From: a virus
Virus record (IMG/VR): IMGVR_UViG_3300033153_003782
Span: 1 to 50,679 of that record
DNA length: 50,679 nt
Direction: 5' to 3' (one strand)
Each line of letters begins with the position of its first letter. Positions within the stretch are counted from its first letter, which is position 1. Shown one piece after another: positions 1 to 6,407 of this stretch. A model generated the notes under the pieces. The model saw nothing but the letters and a program-made list of their open reading frames with translations, did not search any database and had not been told where the DNA came from. The translations under genes and the position numbers were made by a program.

Positions 1-16
1 CGAGGCCAATCTAAAC
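1..16. repeat. Left copy of 16-bp terminal overlap
   Basis: The first 16 bases (CGAGGCCAATCTAAAC) are repeated exactly as the last 16 bases of the window. This is the usual sign that the contig is circular or was assembled from a circularly permuted or terminally redundant phage genome. It is too short to be a packaging repeat by itself and may be only an assembly k-mer overlap. Confidence 0.85.
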
Positions 17-305
17 CGTTGGGGGGTAGGGGGTTATCTACAGGACCCTTTTGGTACATATATGTCCCACTATGGTACGACTGGGACGTAGTTGTCCCAC
101 TAGTCGATAGTCGTAAGTGATTGAGTAGCAACGACTTACAACTATCTGGTGCTGCAGCTGTGGCGCCGTGCTGCGCTCTGCGTTGTGCTAGTGCTGCGCT
201 CTGTTGTGCTGGTGGTGCGCTCTGTTGTACGCATGGGCATAGCCTTGCCTTTTTTCTTAGCTCTTAGATTTTTATTCCTGTACAGCTGGGGCGCTGATAG
301 GTGGT
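17..305. other. Non-coding stretch upstream of the terminase genes
   Basis: No convincing gene is visible. Across the circular junction this stretch joins 50607-50679 and separates the basic-protein gene (306-1043) from the small terminase gene. It holds short repeated words (GTCCCACTA near 64 and 95; GTGCTGCGCTCTG-like words at about 168-225) and an inverted repeat at 106-146. The position next to terminase makes it a reasonable place for a packaging (cos or pac) site, but no known site is recognised. Confidence 0.5.
106..146. repeat. 13-bp inverted repeat with 15-bp loop
   Basis: GATAGTCGTAAGT (106-118) and ACTTACAACTATC (134-146) are inverted copies with one mismatch. No T-run follows on either strand, so it is not a typical intrinsic terminator. 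It could be a protein-binding or packaging site upstream of the terminase operon. Confidence 0.6.
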
Positions 306-1043
306 CTATCTCTTGTTGTATCGCTTCTGATCGAATACACGCTGGCGTCGTACCTGCTCGGCTAGGGCGCGCTGCATGATCTTGGGCGCACGCTTCGACA
401 TCTTCGCTACTGTTGGCCTCATCCAGGGCTTAGACTTAAGCCTTACACTTTGCTTACTCAGGTCGTATACCATCTTGACACGGGGGTTACTCTTGCCACC
501 CTTGACACGGAATAGACCGGCGCCGCGGCGCGTCTTCATGAAAAATGCGCGTTTATGGCGTACCGCTTGCTTGACGGCCATAACGTTCCGCTGCCCCCTG
601 TTCTTGGTGCGTTTGCCGAACCTGTCGAAGCGGTTACGCACCTGTATTCGGGCTAACTTATTCGAGGCCGTAGGCGTCTTACGTCTTGGCGTTGCGGTGT
701 TACCCTCATTCGAGGAAAACGAAGTCGGTATAGCTAGGCCTTGTTTGCCCCGCTTGCGCTTCGTGCCCCCCGTCTCTTGCGTCGCCATGTAGTCGGCGGT
801 TGACCCCATAACGGATTGCATAGAATCCATTCTGAGGCCTTTTGCCTTATCAACACGGACGCTGCGCTCCGTAAACCGGTTACGGGTCGTGAAGGTGCGA
901 TTAATTCGCTTTAAGGCCACTTTGCGGGCATCGAAGGCCACAGAGTTTAGCCCAGCCTTGGCGGCGTGGGGTAGCGCACGGGTCGCAAATTTGCCCATGT
1001 CTCGCTGAAAACGTTCAAGGTTACCAAAGTCGATTTTAATCAT
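306..1043 (-). CDS. Basic phage protein, possible structural/tail-completion protein
   Basis: This encodes 245 aa from the ATG at 1043; a longer frame opens at a TTG at 1097 but has no ribosome site and reads through repeated sequence. The protein is very rich in Arg and Lys. It begins MIKIDFGNLERFQRDMGKFA, and the part with ALPHAAKAGLNSVAF, then a GSTADYMATQETGG segment, resembles phage head-tail or minor tail proteins (gpZ or HK97 gp10-like). That resemblance is only by eye. It is transcribed toward the circular junction, so the next gene in the same direction is the small terminase subunit. The position upstream of terminase is unusual for a tail protein. Confidence 0.7.
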   Translation of the reverse strand: MIKIDFGNLERFQRDMGKFATRALPHAAKAGLNSVAFDARKVALKRINRTFTTRNRFTERSVRVDKAKGLRMDSMQSVMGSTADYMATQETGGTKRKRGKQGLAIPTSFSSNEGNTATPRRKTPTASNKLARIQVRNRFDRFGKRTKNRGQRNVMAVKQAVRHKRAFFMKTRRGAGLFRVKGGKSNPRVKMVYDLSKQSVRLKSKPWMRPTVAKMSKRAPKIMQRALAEQVRRQRVFDQKRYNKR

Positions 1044-1097
1044 GCCCACAATATAACGCCGTAAGCTAGAAATGTCCAGGAGCCCTAACGATTTCAA

Positions 1098-1130
1098 CGG
1101 GCCGTAACGGGCCGAACCATCGGGCCGTAA
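1098..1130. repeat. Three direct half-operator repeats
   Basis: Three near-identical words lie head to tail: CGGGCCGTAA (1098-1107), CGGGCCGAAC (1108-1117) and CGGGCCGTAA (1121-1130). On the minus strand they read TTACGGCCCG, which contains TACGGCC, one arm of the class I operator found inside the early promoters. They sit just upstream of the 306-1043 gene and at the edge of the AT-rich segment. Confidence 0.7.
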
Positions 1131-1437
1131 CTTAAGGCCTTTATTATTAACTACTTATATATATCTAGGCCCTTAGGCCCTTAGATACAGTATAGTTGTC
1201 AGTAGATATATATATACATAATATATGATATTACATTAATAGGTATTGTTATAAACAGTATCATTACATACATTATATTATTGATATATAATTTTAATGG
1301 TATAGATTATCGATGCAGGCCCAAGTTAGGGCTATGTGGATTTATATCCATATATTGCTAACCTTTAAGGCTTTACATAAATCTAACACTCGGCCCACAT
1401 CAAAGCGCGGGCCGCAATAATTGAGGAAAAACGCTCT
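1131..1437. other. AT-rich intergenic region, possible origin or promoter region
   Basis: About 300 bp between divergent genes are strongly AT-rich (long TA-tracts at 1145-1300) in a genome that is otherwise about half GC. It contains a duplicated TAGGCCCT word near 1166-1182 and a small inverted word around 1337-1351 (TGGATTTATATCCA). It must hold the promoter for the + strand genes at 1438, but no single promoter stands out. AT-rich DNA flanked by repeats is also typical of replication origins; that is inference. Confidence 0.5.
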
Positions 1438-2463
1438 ATGAATGAAAAAAACCTATACAAAGACATGCACCAATCGGAGCCGTGTAGCGCTTGCGGCGGA
1501 ACGCTACGCTACACGCTAGGCGGTGCTTGCCCTTCCTGTACGCTACAGCGCCTAGCTCCTACAGTGTCTAGAGATACCCCACGCTCTAGGAGATCCGCGG
1601 AAAAGCAGGGTTTAACATGGTTTCAGTCGTCACAGCCGATAATTTGTTTCCGTGGTCCACACTTATTTGTGAAGTCCTACAAGACGTCAAAATGTGTCTA
1701 TTGTGAAGGTGACCCGAACGACCCGGCACGGGCAGCGGCGGGCAGCGACAACAAACTCGTATATAGCCCCCATTTCCCTTGTGGTGATTGCGGTACACAT
1801 TCACGCGCGGTTAATTCGAATAAGTGCATCGAATGCCATGGCTTAAAAGTGCCTAAAAATAATATAATGAAAACAAATCCCAGCATGTTAATAGCTAGGA
1901 ATGAAGCTATATCCGAAGGCCACAGCGTCTACCGTACTGGCCGCCCATGTTCGAAAGGGCATTACGGCTGGCGTAACGTGACGGGGGCGTGTATCGATTG
2001 CACGGCCGGACGACCTGCCGACGCGGAACCATGGACGGGGAAAACATTACCTGACGGTAGATTATCAGACGCTAAGAATACTATAATGCACCAGCACCCC
2101 CACGCGGTTATTAGTCTTAAGTCTGCCGTGTCAGAAGGCCACAGCGTCTACCGTACTGGCCGCCCATGTTCGAAAGGGCATTACGGCTGGCGACGGGTCG
2201 CGGGTGGAAACTGCATCAGCTGCACCGCGGGGAAACCTGCCGACGCTGAACCATGGACAGGGGACACCGCACCGGACGAAAGGGTGTCAGCCACAACAAC
2301 CTTAATGCTAGATAACCCGGACTTAGTTCTTGAACGAATAGCAGCCCAGTCGTTGGGTGTTAAAGTGTATCGAACGGGCCGACCCTGCTCGAAAGGGCAT
2401 TACGGCTGGCGACGGGTCGCTGGGTCCTCCTGTATCCAATGCGCAAAGGATAGTAGACGATGA
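1438..2463 (+). CDS. Tandem zinc-ribbon repeat protein (341 aa)
   Basis: The protein carries six Cys-rich units. The first has CSACG and CPSC pairs; units two and three are degenerate (ending CVYC and CIEC). The last three are nearly identical and follow YRTGRPCSKGHYGWR, then six to eight residues, then CxxC. Between them is a repeated helix-like linker of the form NPxhxxxRxxAhxxGH, with a PADAEPWTG segment. C-x3-H and CxxC pairs suggest treble-clef zinc sites like the small zinc ribbons attached to phage HNH or other DNA-binding proteins. No catalytic domain is visible. GAGGA lies 10 bases before the ATG. The stop overlaps the next gene by ATGA. The role is unknown; a DNA-binding or regulatory protein is the best guess. 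Confidence 0.85.
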   Translation: MNEKNLYKDMHQSEPCSACGGTLRYTLGGACPSCTLQRLAPTVSRDTPRSRRSAEKQGLTWFQSSQPIICFRGPHLFVKSYKTSKCVYCEGDPNDPARAAAGSDNKLVYSPHFPCGDCGTHSRAVNSNKCIECHGLKVPKNNIMKTNPSMLIARNEAISEGHSVYRTGRPCSKGHYGWRNVTGACIDCTAGRPADAEPWTGKTLPDGRLSDAKNTIMHQHPHAVISLKSAVSEGHSVYRTGRPCSKGHYGWRRVAGGNCISCTAGKPADAEPWTGDTAPDERVSATTTLMLDNPDLVLERIAAQSLGVKVYRTGRPCSKGHYGWRRVAGSSCIQCAKDSRR

Positions 2464-3002
2464 AATACGCCGAATACTTAGCTTTAAAAGAAGGCCCTAA
2501 GATAAGTCTGAAGTTGGCACGGGATTTAGGCGAGACGCGGTACCGGACGGGCGCCGCGTGTTTAGAGAGGGGGCATTTAGGCTGGCGCCGCGTTAGAGAC
2601 GGCAAGTGTCTTGAATGCCTGGCCGGCTCGCCTCCACTGCCGCGCAGTGAGCACGAGTTCCAACTAATGCAGGACCGCACCGAGAAGCCCACGACAGCCA
2701 TGATGGAAAAGTACCCCGACATGGTCATCAGTCGGGACGACGCCACCGTTGTGGGTTTTATTGTGTACCGGACGGGTGAGCCATGCGGGCAGAATCACCG
2801 AGCATGGCGAAACGTACATAATAACGAATGTGTTAGCTGCCTCCGTTTGGATCCGCCGGGGCCCGACGAACGGGTAATAAGCAAGTCGGTAGCATTAGAC
2901 CGCCAGTTCCCTATGTATCGGACGGGCGAGCCATGCGAGAAGGGGCACACCGGCTGGCGCTACGTTGAAAACGATCAATGCGAAGAGTGTTCCCGAGCCT
3001 GA
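2460..3002 (+). CDS. Second tandem zinc-ribbon repeat protein (180 aa)
   Basis: This protein has three more units of the same repeat (YRTGAACLERGHLGWRR, YRTGEPCGQNHRAWRN, YRTGEPCEKGHTGWRY, each followed by CxxC), separated by the same linker type (KYPDMVISRDDATVVG). Its start overlaps the previous stop as ATGA, so the two are probably translationally coupled, and they look like one repeat array split into two genes. The gene ends at a hairpin facing the convergent minus-strand genes. The function is unknown; zinc binding is inferred from the Cys and His spacing. Confidence 0.85.
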   Translation: MKYAEYLALKEGPKISLKLARDLGETRYRTGAACLERGHLGWRRVRDGKCLECLAGSPPLPRSEHEFQLMQDRTEKPTTAMMEKYPDMVISRDDATVVGFIVYRTGEPCGQNHRAWRNVHNNECVSCLRLDPPGPDERVISKSVALDRQFPMYRTGEPCEKGHTGWRYVENDQCEECSRA

Positions 3003-3007
3003 CACCC

Positions 3008-3029
3008 GGCCGTCCCTCGCGGGTCGGCC
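3008..3029. terminator. Hairpin between convergent genes
   Basis: GGCCGTCCC, a TCGC loop and GGGTCGGCC form a stem with one mismatch between the convergent stops of the zinc-ribbon gene and the 50-aa gene. The T-rich stretch after it is weak, so this is a probable but imperfect terminator. Confidence 0.5.
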
Positions 3030-3040
3030 CGTTCGGTTGG

Positions 3041-3193
3041 TTACTGGTGCGCTTGGATAATCTCGTTTATGTCTTTACTTAGCTTCGCCATAAGCTCGCG
3101 GCGCATGTTGAGGTAAAAGTCGAGCATGTCGTGGCCGAAGTGGCTTGGGTCTTCGATCGTGGTGATTAGTTTGTTTAGCTCGTAGATATTCAT
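3041..3193 (-). CDS. Small early protein, 50 aa
   Basis: The frame starts MNIYELNKLITTIEDPSHFG and ends DINEIIQAHQ. It has a perfect AAGGAG ribosome site nine bases before the ATG and its own promoter with a class I operator. The protein is mostly helical and charged and I recognise no family. Its whole upstream region is a near copy of the region before the 61-aa gene at 3337-3522. Confidence 0.8.
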   Translation of the reverse strand: MNIYELNKLITTIEDPSHFGHDMLDFYLNMRRELMAKLSKDINEIIQAHQ

Positions 3194-3237
3194 TGTCGGG
3201 CTCCTTGTGGCTTAATTGCCGTGTTGCTTATGTAGAG

Positions 3238-3265
3238 ACAATACTACGGCCCAGCCGTATAGCAA
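3238..3265 (-). promoter_or_regulatory. Early promoter P1 with class I operator in the spacer
   Basis: On the minus strand the -35 is TTGCTA (3260-3265), the spacer is 16 bp and the -10 is TATTGT (3238-3243). The spacer holds the palindrome TACGGCTGGGCCGTA (3245-3259). A repressor bound there would block polymerase directly. It drives the 50-aa gene. Confidence 0.8.
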
Positions 3266-3291
3266 GCGACTTTTAAACATTTCCCCACAAA

Positions 3292-3321
3292 TAAAAAAGC
3301 CACCCCGTAAAGGGCGGCCGT
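3292..3321 (-). terminator. Intrinsic terminator after the 61-aa gene
   Basis: On the minus strand a GC stem (CCGCCC, TTTA, GGGGTGG) is followed by CTTTTTTAT. It ends the transcript of the gene at 3337-3522 before the next promoter. Confidence 0.85.
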
Positions 3322-3336
3322 TGAGGTCCGTTACTA

Positions 3337-3522
3337 CTAGGCAAAGTGTGCGTCGAATACTTCGCCGATCTCTTTAGTATCAGTAATAACGGCGTGGAAC
3401 TTTTTAAGCTCCTGGCTCATAGAGAAAAAATCAAGGACGTCGAAATAGTTTCTATTAGCTTCTAAGTAGTCTTTGATTTTTGCAAGGCGGATATTCTTGT
3501 TTGTTGCTTGGCGAGTAGTCAT
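3337..3522 (-). CDS. Small early protein, 61 aa
   Basis: The protein begins MTTRQATNKNIRLAKIKDYL and is charged and probably helical; no family is recognised. A strong AAGGAG site precedes the ATG. It forms a one-gene transcription unit with its own operator-containing promoter and terminator. Confidence 0.8.
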   Translation of the reverse strand: MTTRQATNKNIRLAKIKDYLEANRNYFDVLDFFSMSQELKKFHAVITDTKEIGEVFDAHFA

Positions 3523-3566
3523 TGTCGGGCTCCTTGTGGCTTAATTGCCGTGTTGCTTATGTAGAG

Positions 3567-3594
3567 ACAATACTACGGCCCAGCCGTATAGCAA
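3567..3594 (-). promoter_or_regulatory. Early promoter P2 with class I operator in the spacer
   Basis: The minus-strand -35 is TTGCTA (3589-3594), the -10 is TATTGT (3567-3572), and the 16-bp spacer holds TACGGCTGGGCCGTA (3574-3588). It drives the 61-aa gene and is identical in core to P1. Confidence 0.8.
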
Positions 3595-3619
3595 GCGACT
3601 TTTAAACATTTCTCACAAA

Positions 3620-3648
3620 TAAAAAAGCCGCCCCGTAAAGGGCGGCCG
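3620..3648 (-). terminator. Intrinsic terminator after the clamp-like gene
   Basis: On the minus strand the stem GCCGCCC, TTTAC, GGGGCGGC is followed by TTTTTTAT, directly after the stop of the 205-aa gene. Confidence 0.88.
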
Positions 3649-3654
3649 TTCTGA

Positions 3655-4272
3655 CTATTTCCGCACCGGCATTATACATGCCTTTTTATTTGGCCCCTCA
3701 AACACTACCGGCGTTTTGTACCCATCCACCGGCGCGACCTTGACGTCCCAGTCCTCGAGCGGCCCCAGGTCTAGTATAAAGCGCTTGTCGAAATGTATGT
3801 CCCCGGTGTCGAATTTAAAGCACGCGTGGAACTGGTCGAACTCGACCGGAACGTCCGACACTCGGAACTTGTCGAAGCTGGCTGTGTTAGGGATTACCGT
3901 TTTATAGTTCGGGTAGTACATTTCAGTTTCTACGCGCTTGCCTGTCTTAGGGCAGATAAAGCAGTCCTCAATATACGCGGCGCCCGTCTCGATATGTACG
4001 CGGCGCCCGTCGGTCGCGACTGTCTGCTGTGCCTCGGCATCGTTGAAAATATAGTTGAGTACTAGCCGGGCGTCGTCCTTGGATACTGCCGAGGCCACAA
4101 AGTCGCGCTTTGTATGCTTCGCGAATGCCGCGGCGATACTGTTTAACGCGTTGCACGCTTCGACGTCCTCGGCTGGTACGTGCTGCGCGAGTTTCTCGAT
4201 CGCCGCGAGCATGTCGGCGCGCTTAGTTGGCTTGTAGTTACCGCGGGCAATATTTGTGTAGTCGATATTCAT
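3655..4272 (-). CDS. Sliding-clamp-like protein (DnaN-like fragment), 205 aa
   Basis: The middle of the protein has VATDGRRVH (about residues 86-94) and, after a Cys-bearing insert (CFICP), YYPNYKTVIP (about 119-128). TDGxRxx followed by (F/Y)Pxyxx(V/I)IP is the characteristic pair from the beta-clamp central domain. At 205 aa it is about half the usual beta subunit (about 370 aa), so it would have to assemble differently or act as a mimic. A role in tethering the phage family A polymerase, or in competing with the host clamp, is inference. It is co-transcribed with the 59-aa gene from promoter P3 and followed by a strong terminator. Confidence 0.65.
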   Translation of the reverse strand: MNIDYTNIARGNYKPTKRADMLAAIEKLAQHVPAEDVEACNALNSIAAAFAKHTKRDFVASAVSKDDARLVLNYIFNDAEAQQTVATDGRRVHIETGAAYIEDCFICPKTGKRVETEMYYPNYKTVIPNTASFDKFRVSDVPVEFDQFHACFKFDTGDIHFDKRFILDLGPLEDWDVKVAPVDGYKTPVVFEGPNKKACIMPVRK

Positions 4273-4311
4273 CTGGTATGGTCCTTGGCCCTCTCGGGCC
4301 GTTGTTGGCTG

Positions 4312-4491
4312 TTATTTAAAAGAGGTGACAGAGAAAAAATTGTCTGTACGAACGATGAAAGTTTGACTACCACAAGCGAAGGAAAAGACCTTTTGACCTT
4401 TTTTGTCGATCCCTACGAAAGCGCAATATTCCTTATGTGCGGCTTCATCTAGTCCGAGGTAAGTTTCTAGTGCGGCTTCAGTATTTCTCAT
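4312..4491 (-). CDS. Small early protein, 59 aa
   Basis: The frame starts MRNTEAALETYLGLDEAAHK and ends FFSVTSFK. GGAG lies about ten bases before the ATG. It is the first gene after promoter P3, upstream of the clamp-like gene. No family is recognised. Confidence 0.75.
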   Translation of the reverse strand: MRNTEAALETYLGLDEAAHKEYCAFVGIDKKGQKVFSFACGSQTFIVRTDNFFSVTSFK

Positions 4492-4536
4492 AATAAGTTC
4501 TCCGTTGTGGCTTAATTGCCGGTTGCTTATGTAGAG

Positions 4537-4564
4537 ACAATACTACGGCTGGGCCGTATAGCAA
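4537..4564 (-). promoter_or_regulatory. Early promoter P3 with class I operator in the spacer
   Basis: The minus-strand -35 is TTGCTA (4559-4564), the -10 is TATTGT (4537-4542), and the operator TACGGCCCAGCCGTA (4544-4558) fills the 16-bp spacer. It drives the 59-aa and clamp-like genes. Confidence 0.8.
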
Positions 4565-4591
4565 GCGCCCCCGCAAAGAAATATCACAAAT

Positions 4592-4618
4592 AAAAAAGCC
4601 ACCCCGTAAAGGGCGGCG
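4592..4618 (-). terminator. Intrinsic terminator ending the 6332-4721 operon
   Basis: A GC stem (CGCCC, TTTAC, GGGGTGGC) followed by TTTTTTA on the minus strand. The stem matches the terminators at 3292 and 3620. The 100 bp between it and the gene ending at 4721 hold two TAACGTGCT words but no clear gene. Confidence 0.83.
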
Positions 4619-4720
4619 TTTATTGGTCGGGTCGTGCGGTGGGTTAGAGCACGTTATCACCTATGGGGCTGTATTCTCTTGCGTCTCTATCGGCATTAGT
4701 GACTTTATTATAGCACGTTA

Positions 4721-5095
4721 TTAGCCTAGCCGCAACTCCTTCTCTAGTGCACGTATTTTCCGTTTCGTCCGTTTTACTTCCTCCTTTAAGTAGACCAGGT
4801 TTTCTTTTTTACATTCTAGGGCGTAACGTTCGTAATCTTTAAGGGTAAGGAACGCGGAGCCAACGAAGGGCCACAGACTGCAGTGGTCATGTGACTTATC
4901 ATCTAAATAGGTATATAAGACGTTATTGGCTCGGGAGAATTTACGCACCTTTACGGGCCGGCCGCGCAGGTAGTAAGTATTGCCGAGCAGCGCGTCGGCC
5001 ACGTGGCCGTATTCGCCCATAGTAAACCAGTTACGGCCTTCGGCTCGTCTTGCCTCTTGGACCTTGTCCATTTCGTGTTTTAGTGTTTTTAGCAT
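4721..5095 (-). CDS. Hypothetical early protein, 124 aa
   Basis: The protein begins MLKTLKHEMDKVQEARRAEG and ends in a long Lys/Glu/Arg-rich stretch from about residue 95 that looks like a coiled coil. The start overlaps the previous gene by seven bases. It is the last gene of the P4 operon. The function is unknown. Confidence 0.75.
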   Translation of the reverse strand: MLKTLKHEMDKVQEARRAEGRNWFTMGEYGHVADALLGNTYYLRGRPVKVRKFSRANNVLYTYLDDKSHDHCSLWPFVGSAFLTLKDYERYALECKKENLVYLKEEVKRTKRKIRALEKELRLG

Positions 5096-5364
5096 CCTAT
5101 AACGCTCCCAGGGTATTTATTGACTATCTGGCGGCACGTATCCGTAACGGTCCGCCCCCGCATTATGAGCCGAGGGAGATTTAAACGCACCTTGCGGACC
5201 AAGGCGCTTTCGACCGCCCCGTGTCGGTACTTGCGAGGGTATTCTATCCGGACCGATAAGTCCACGGAGATAGACACCCGTTTCCCCTCGAACCATGCTT
5301 TAATATCGTATGGCACGCGCTTACAGTTTTTTAACATCTTTTTAGCCTGGCGGTATTTCATCAC
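5089..5364 (-). CDS. Hypothetical basic early protein, 91 aa
   Basis: A basic protein (MMKYRQAKKMLKNCKRVPYD) with a central beta-like stretch (KRVSISVDLSVRI). The start overlaps the previous stop, so translation is coupled. No family is recognised. Confidence 0.75.
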   Translation of the reverse strand: MMKYRQAKKMLKNCKRVPYDIKAWFEGKRVSISVDLSVRIEYPRKYRHGAVESALVRKVRLNLPRLIMRGRTVTDTCRQIVNKYPGSVIGC

Positions 5365-5579
5365 TTACCCCCCGCACAGTTACAGTCGCCGTGCTCACAA
5401 TGTCGGCAGAAATTCTGCACCTCGTCGGGAACCAAGACGCTTTTACACTCCTCGAATACCTCGCGGAAATGACCCTCCATTTCCGGTGTCACTGGCAGGC
5501 CTAGAGATATGGTTATAGCGTCTAGTATCATACTGCCCGTTAATCTCATTAGCGCGTTGAATTGTTCCTCAGTCATCAC
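5361..5579 (-). CDS. Hypothetical early protein with Cys-rich tail, 72 aa
   Basis: The protein begins MMTEEQFNALMRLTGSMILD and ends with a CRHCEHGDCNC cluster that could bind zinc. The start codon overlaps the end of the preceding gene. The function is unknown. Confidence 0.75.
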   Translation of the reverse strand: MMTEEQFNALMRLTGSMILDAITISLGLPVTPEMEGHFREVFEECKSVLVPDEVQNFCRHCEHGDCNCAGGK

Positions 5580-5755
5580 CTACCCCTTACGTATCGATTA
5601 TATTTAGCACCACCCGCCCGTCGCCGGTAGTCACTAGGCGCGGCGGCCCGGAACTCACGAAGGGCACGCGCAGCGGCCAGGTAAGTCTCGGGTCCGGCCG
5701 TGTCCACCACAGCGGATAGCATGCGTAGTTCTGTTTGAAATTCTGTGTATGTCAC
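5576..5755 (-). CDS. Hypothetical early protein, 59 aa, GTG start
   Basis: I place the start at the GTG at 5755, which overlaps the stop of the 54-aa gene as GTGA. An ATG at 5845 in the same frame would make 89 aa, but its extra part lies almost wholly inside the well-supported 54-aa gene. The protein is Ala/Arg-rich with an (ET)YLAAARALREF helix. The function is unknown. Confidence 0.65.
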   Translation of the reverse strand: MTYTEFQTELRMLSAVVDTAGPETYLAAARALREFRAAAPSDYRRRAGGAKYNRYVRGR

Positions 5756-5916
5756 GACACGCCCCGACGTTTTGCTAAGACCCGCTTCCGGAAGTCCTCG
5801 AGCGTCTCGTCTCGTCTCCTGCAAATACCAAGCATAAGTCCCCATTTTTTGAGGCGCTCCGAGTTGCCCCCGTCGAAATGGCTCGCTAGGTAGAGTTTTA
5901 CTAATGGGTTATTCAC
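5752..5916 (-). CDS. Hypothetical early protein, 54 aa, GTG start
   Basis: The frame starts at GTG 5916 with an AGGAG site eight bases upstream, and reads (M)NNPLVKLYLASHFDGGNSE, ending in a basic RKRVLAKRRGVS. It sits just after the stop of the 134-aa gene and couples to the next gene by GTGA. The function is unknown. Confidence 0.7.
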   Translation of the reverse strand: MNNPLVKLYLASHFDGGNSERLKKWGLMLGICRRRDETLEDFRKRVLAKRRGVS

Positions 5917-5927
5917 GGCTCTTACTC

Positions 5928-6332
5928 CTATTTATTTATGGCTTTCATTAAAATTTCAAGCATGCGGTCAAAGTTAGACATTGTGATAAGATCGAAACGA
6001 ATGTCTAAAGCCTTACAAAGGCTACGAACTACTTTCTTGCGAGCGTCCATTAAGTCGGAAGCGGCCCGTAACTGGGGACAATGTCCCGCCGGTATGTCGT
6101 AACCGTTCGCGGCGTGTAGTGCGTCCTGTCCGGCGAAATACGCGTCGTCTATGTCTTCGAGTGACTCGCCTTTGAACGTACCAGCCAAGGCTGCGAAATA
6201 TTCCGCGGTGTACTCGTCGACGTCGTCCTTTACTGTTTTGTGGATTAACTCGGCGGCGAGTATCTCGAGCATATCGGCGTGGTTTTCGTTGGTCCAAACT
6301 CTTAAAGTTTCTTTCGTTGCGTTGAATGTCAT
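5928..6332 (-). CDS. Hypothetical early protein, 134 aa
   Basis: This is the first gene of the P4 operon, starting MTFNATKETLRVWTNENHAD with a GGAG site upstream. The protein is acidic and probably all-helical. I do not recognise a family. Confidence 0.8.
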   Translation of the reverse strand: MTFNATKETLRVWTNENHADMLEILAAELIHKTVKDDVDEYTAEYFAALAGTFKGESLEDIDDAYFAGQDALHAANGYDIPAGHCPQLRAASDLMDARKKVVRSLCKALDIRFDLITMSNFDRMLEILMKAINK

Positions 6333-6359
6333 GTGTAAAGCTCCGTTTAGTTATGCCCT

Positions 6360-6388
6360 ATGATACTACGGCCGGGCCGTACCGTCAA
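6360..6388 (-). promoter_or_regulatory. Early promoter P4 with class I operator in the spacer
   Basis: The minus-strand -35 is TTGACG (6383-6388), the spacer 17 bp and the -10 TATCAT (6360-6365). The operator TACGGCCCGGCCGTA lies at 6367-6381. The leader GGGCATAACTAAACGGAG is shared with P6, P7 (one base different) and the plus-strand promoter at 46740. It drives the six genes 6332-4721. Confidence 0.87.
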
Positions 6389-6407
6389 GCCCCGCAACAA
6401 AGAAAGT

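Larger units (their letters stand above)
3191..3322 (-). repeat. Promoter-leader-terminator cassette, copy 1
   Basis: These 132 bp, running from the start codon of the 50-aa gene through leader, promoter, operator and the upstream gene's terminator, are almost identical to 3520-3650. Differences are a one-base indel near 3283 and a C/G change in the terminator stem. A more diverged third copy lies at 4489-4618. Confidence 0.9.
3520..3650 (-). repeat. Promoter-leader-terminator cassette, copy 2
   Basis: This is the second, near-identical copy of the 3191-3322 cassette. The pair of cassettes flanks the 61-aa gene, so that gene could be duplicated or lost by recombination between them. Confidence 0.9.

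Noticed and set aside
376-792. 138-aa + strand frame opposite the 306-1043 gene
   Set aside because: Its composition is that of an antisense shadow and it lacks a ribosome site; the minus frame has a coherent basic protein.
3245-3259. Class I palindromes considered as attachment or recombination sites
   Set aside because: All copies lie exactly between promoter boxes, and no integrase or transposase gene is present; an operator is the simpler reading.
5756-5845. Upstream ATG extension of the 59-aa early gene
   Set aside because: The extension lies inside the 54-aa gene that has a strong ribosome site; the GTGA overlap gives a better start.
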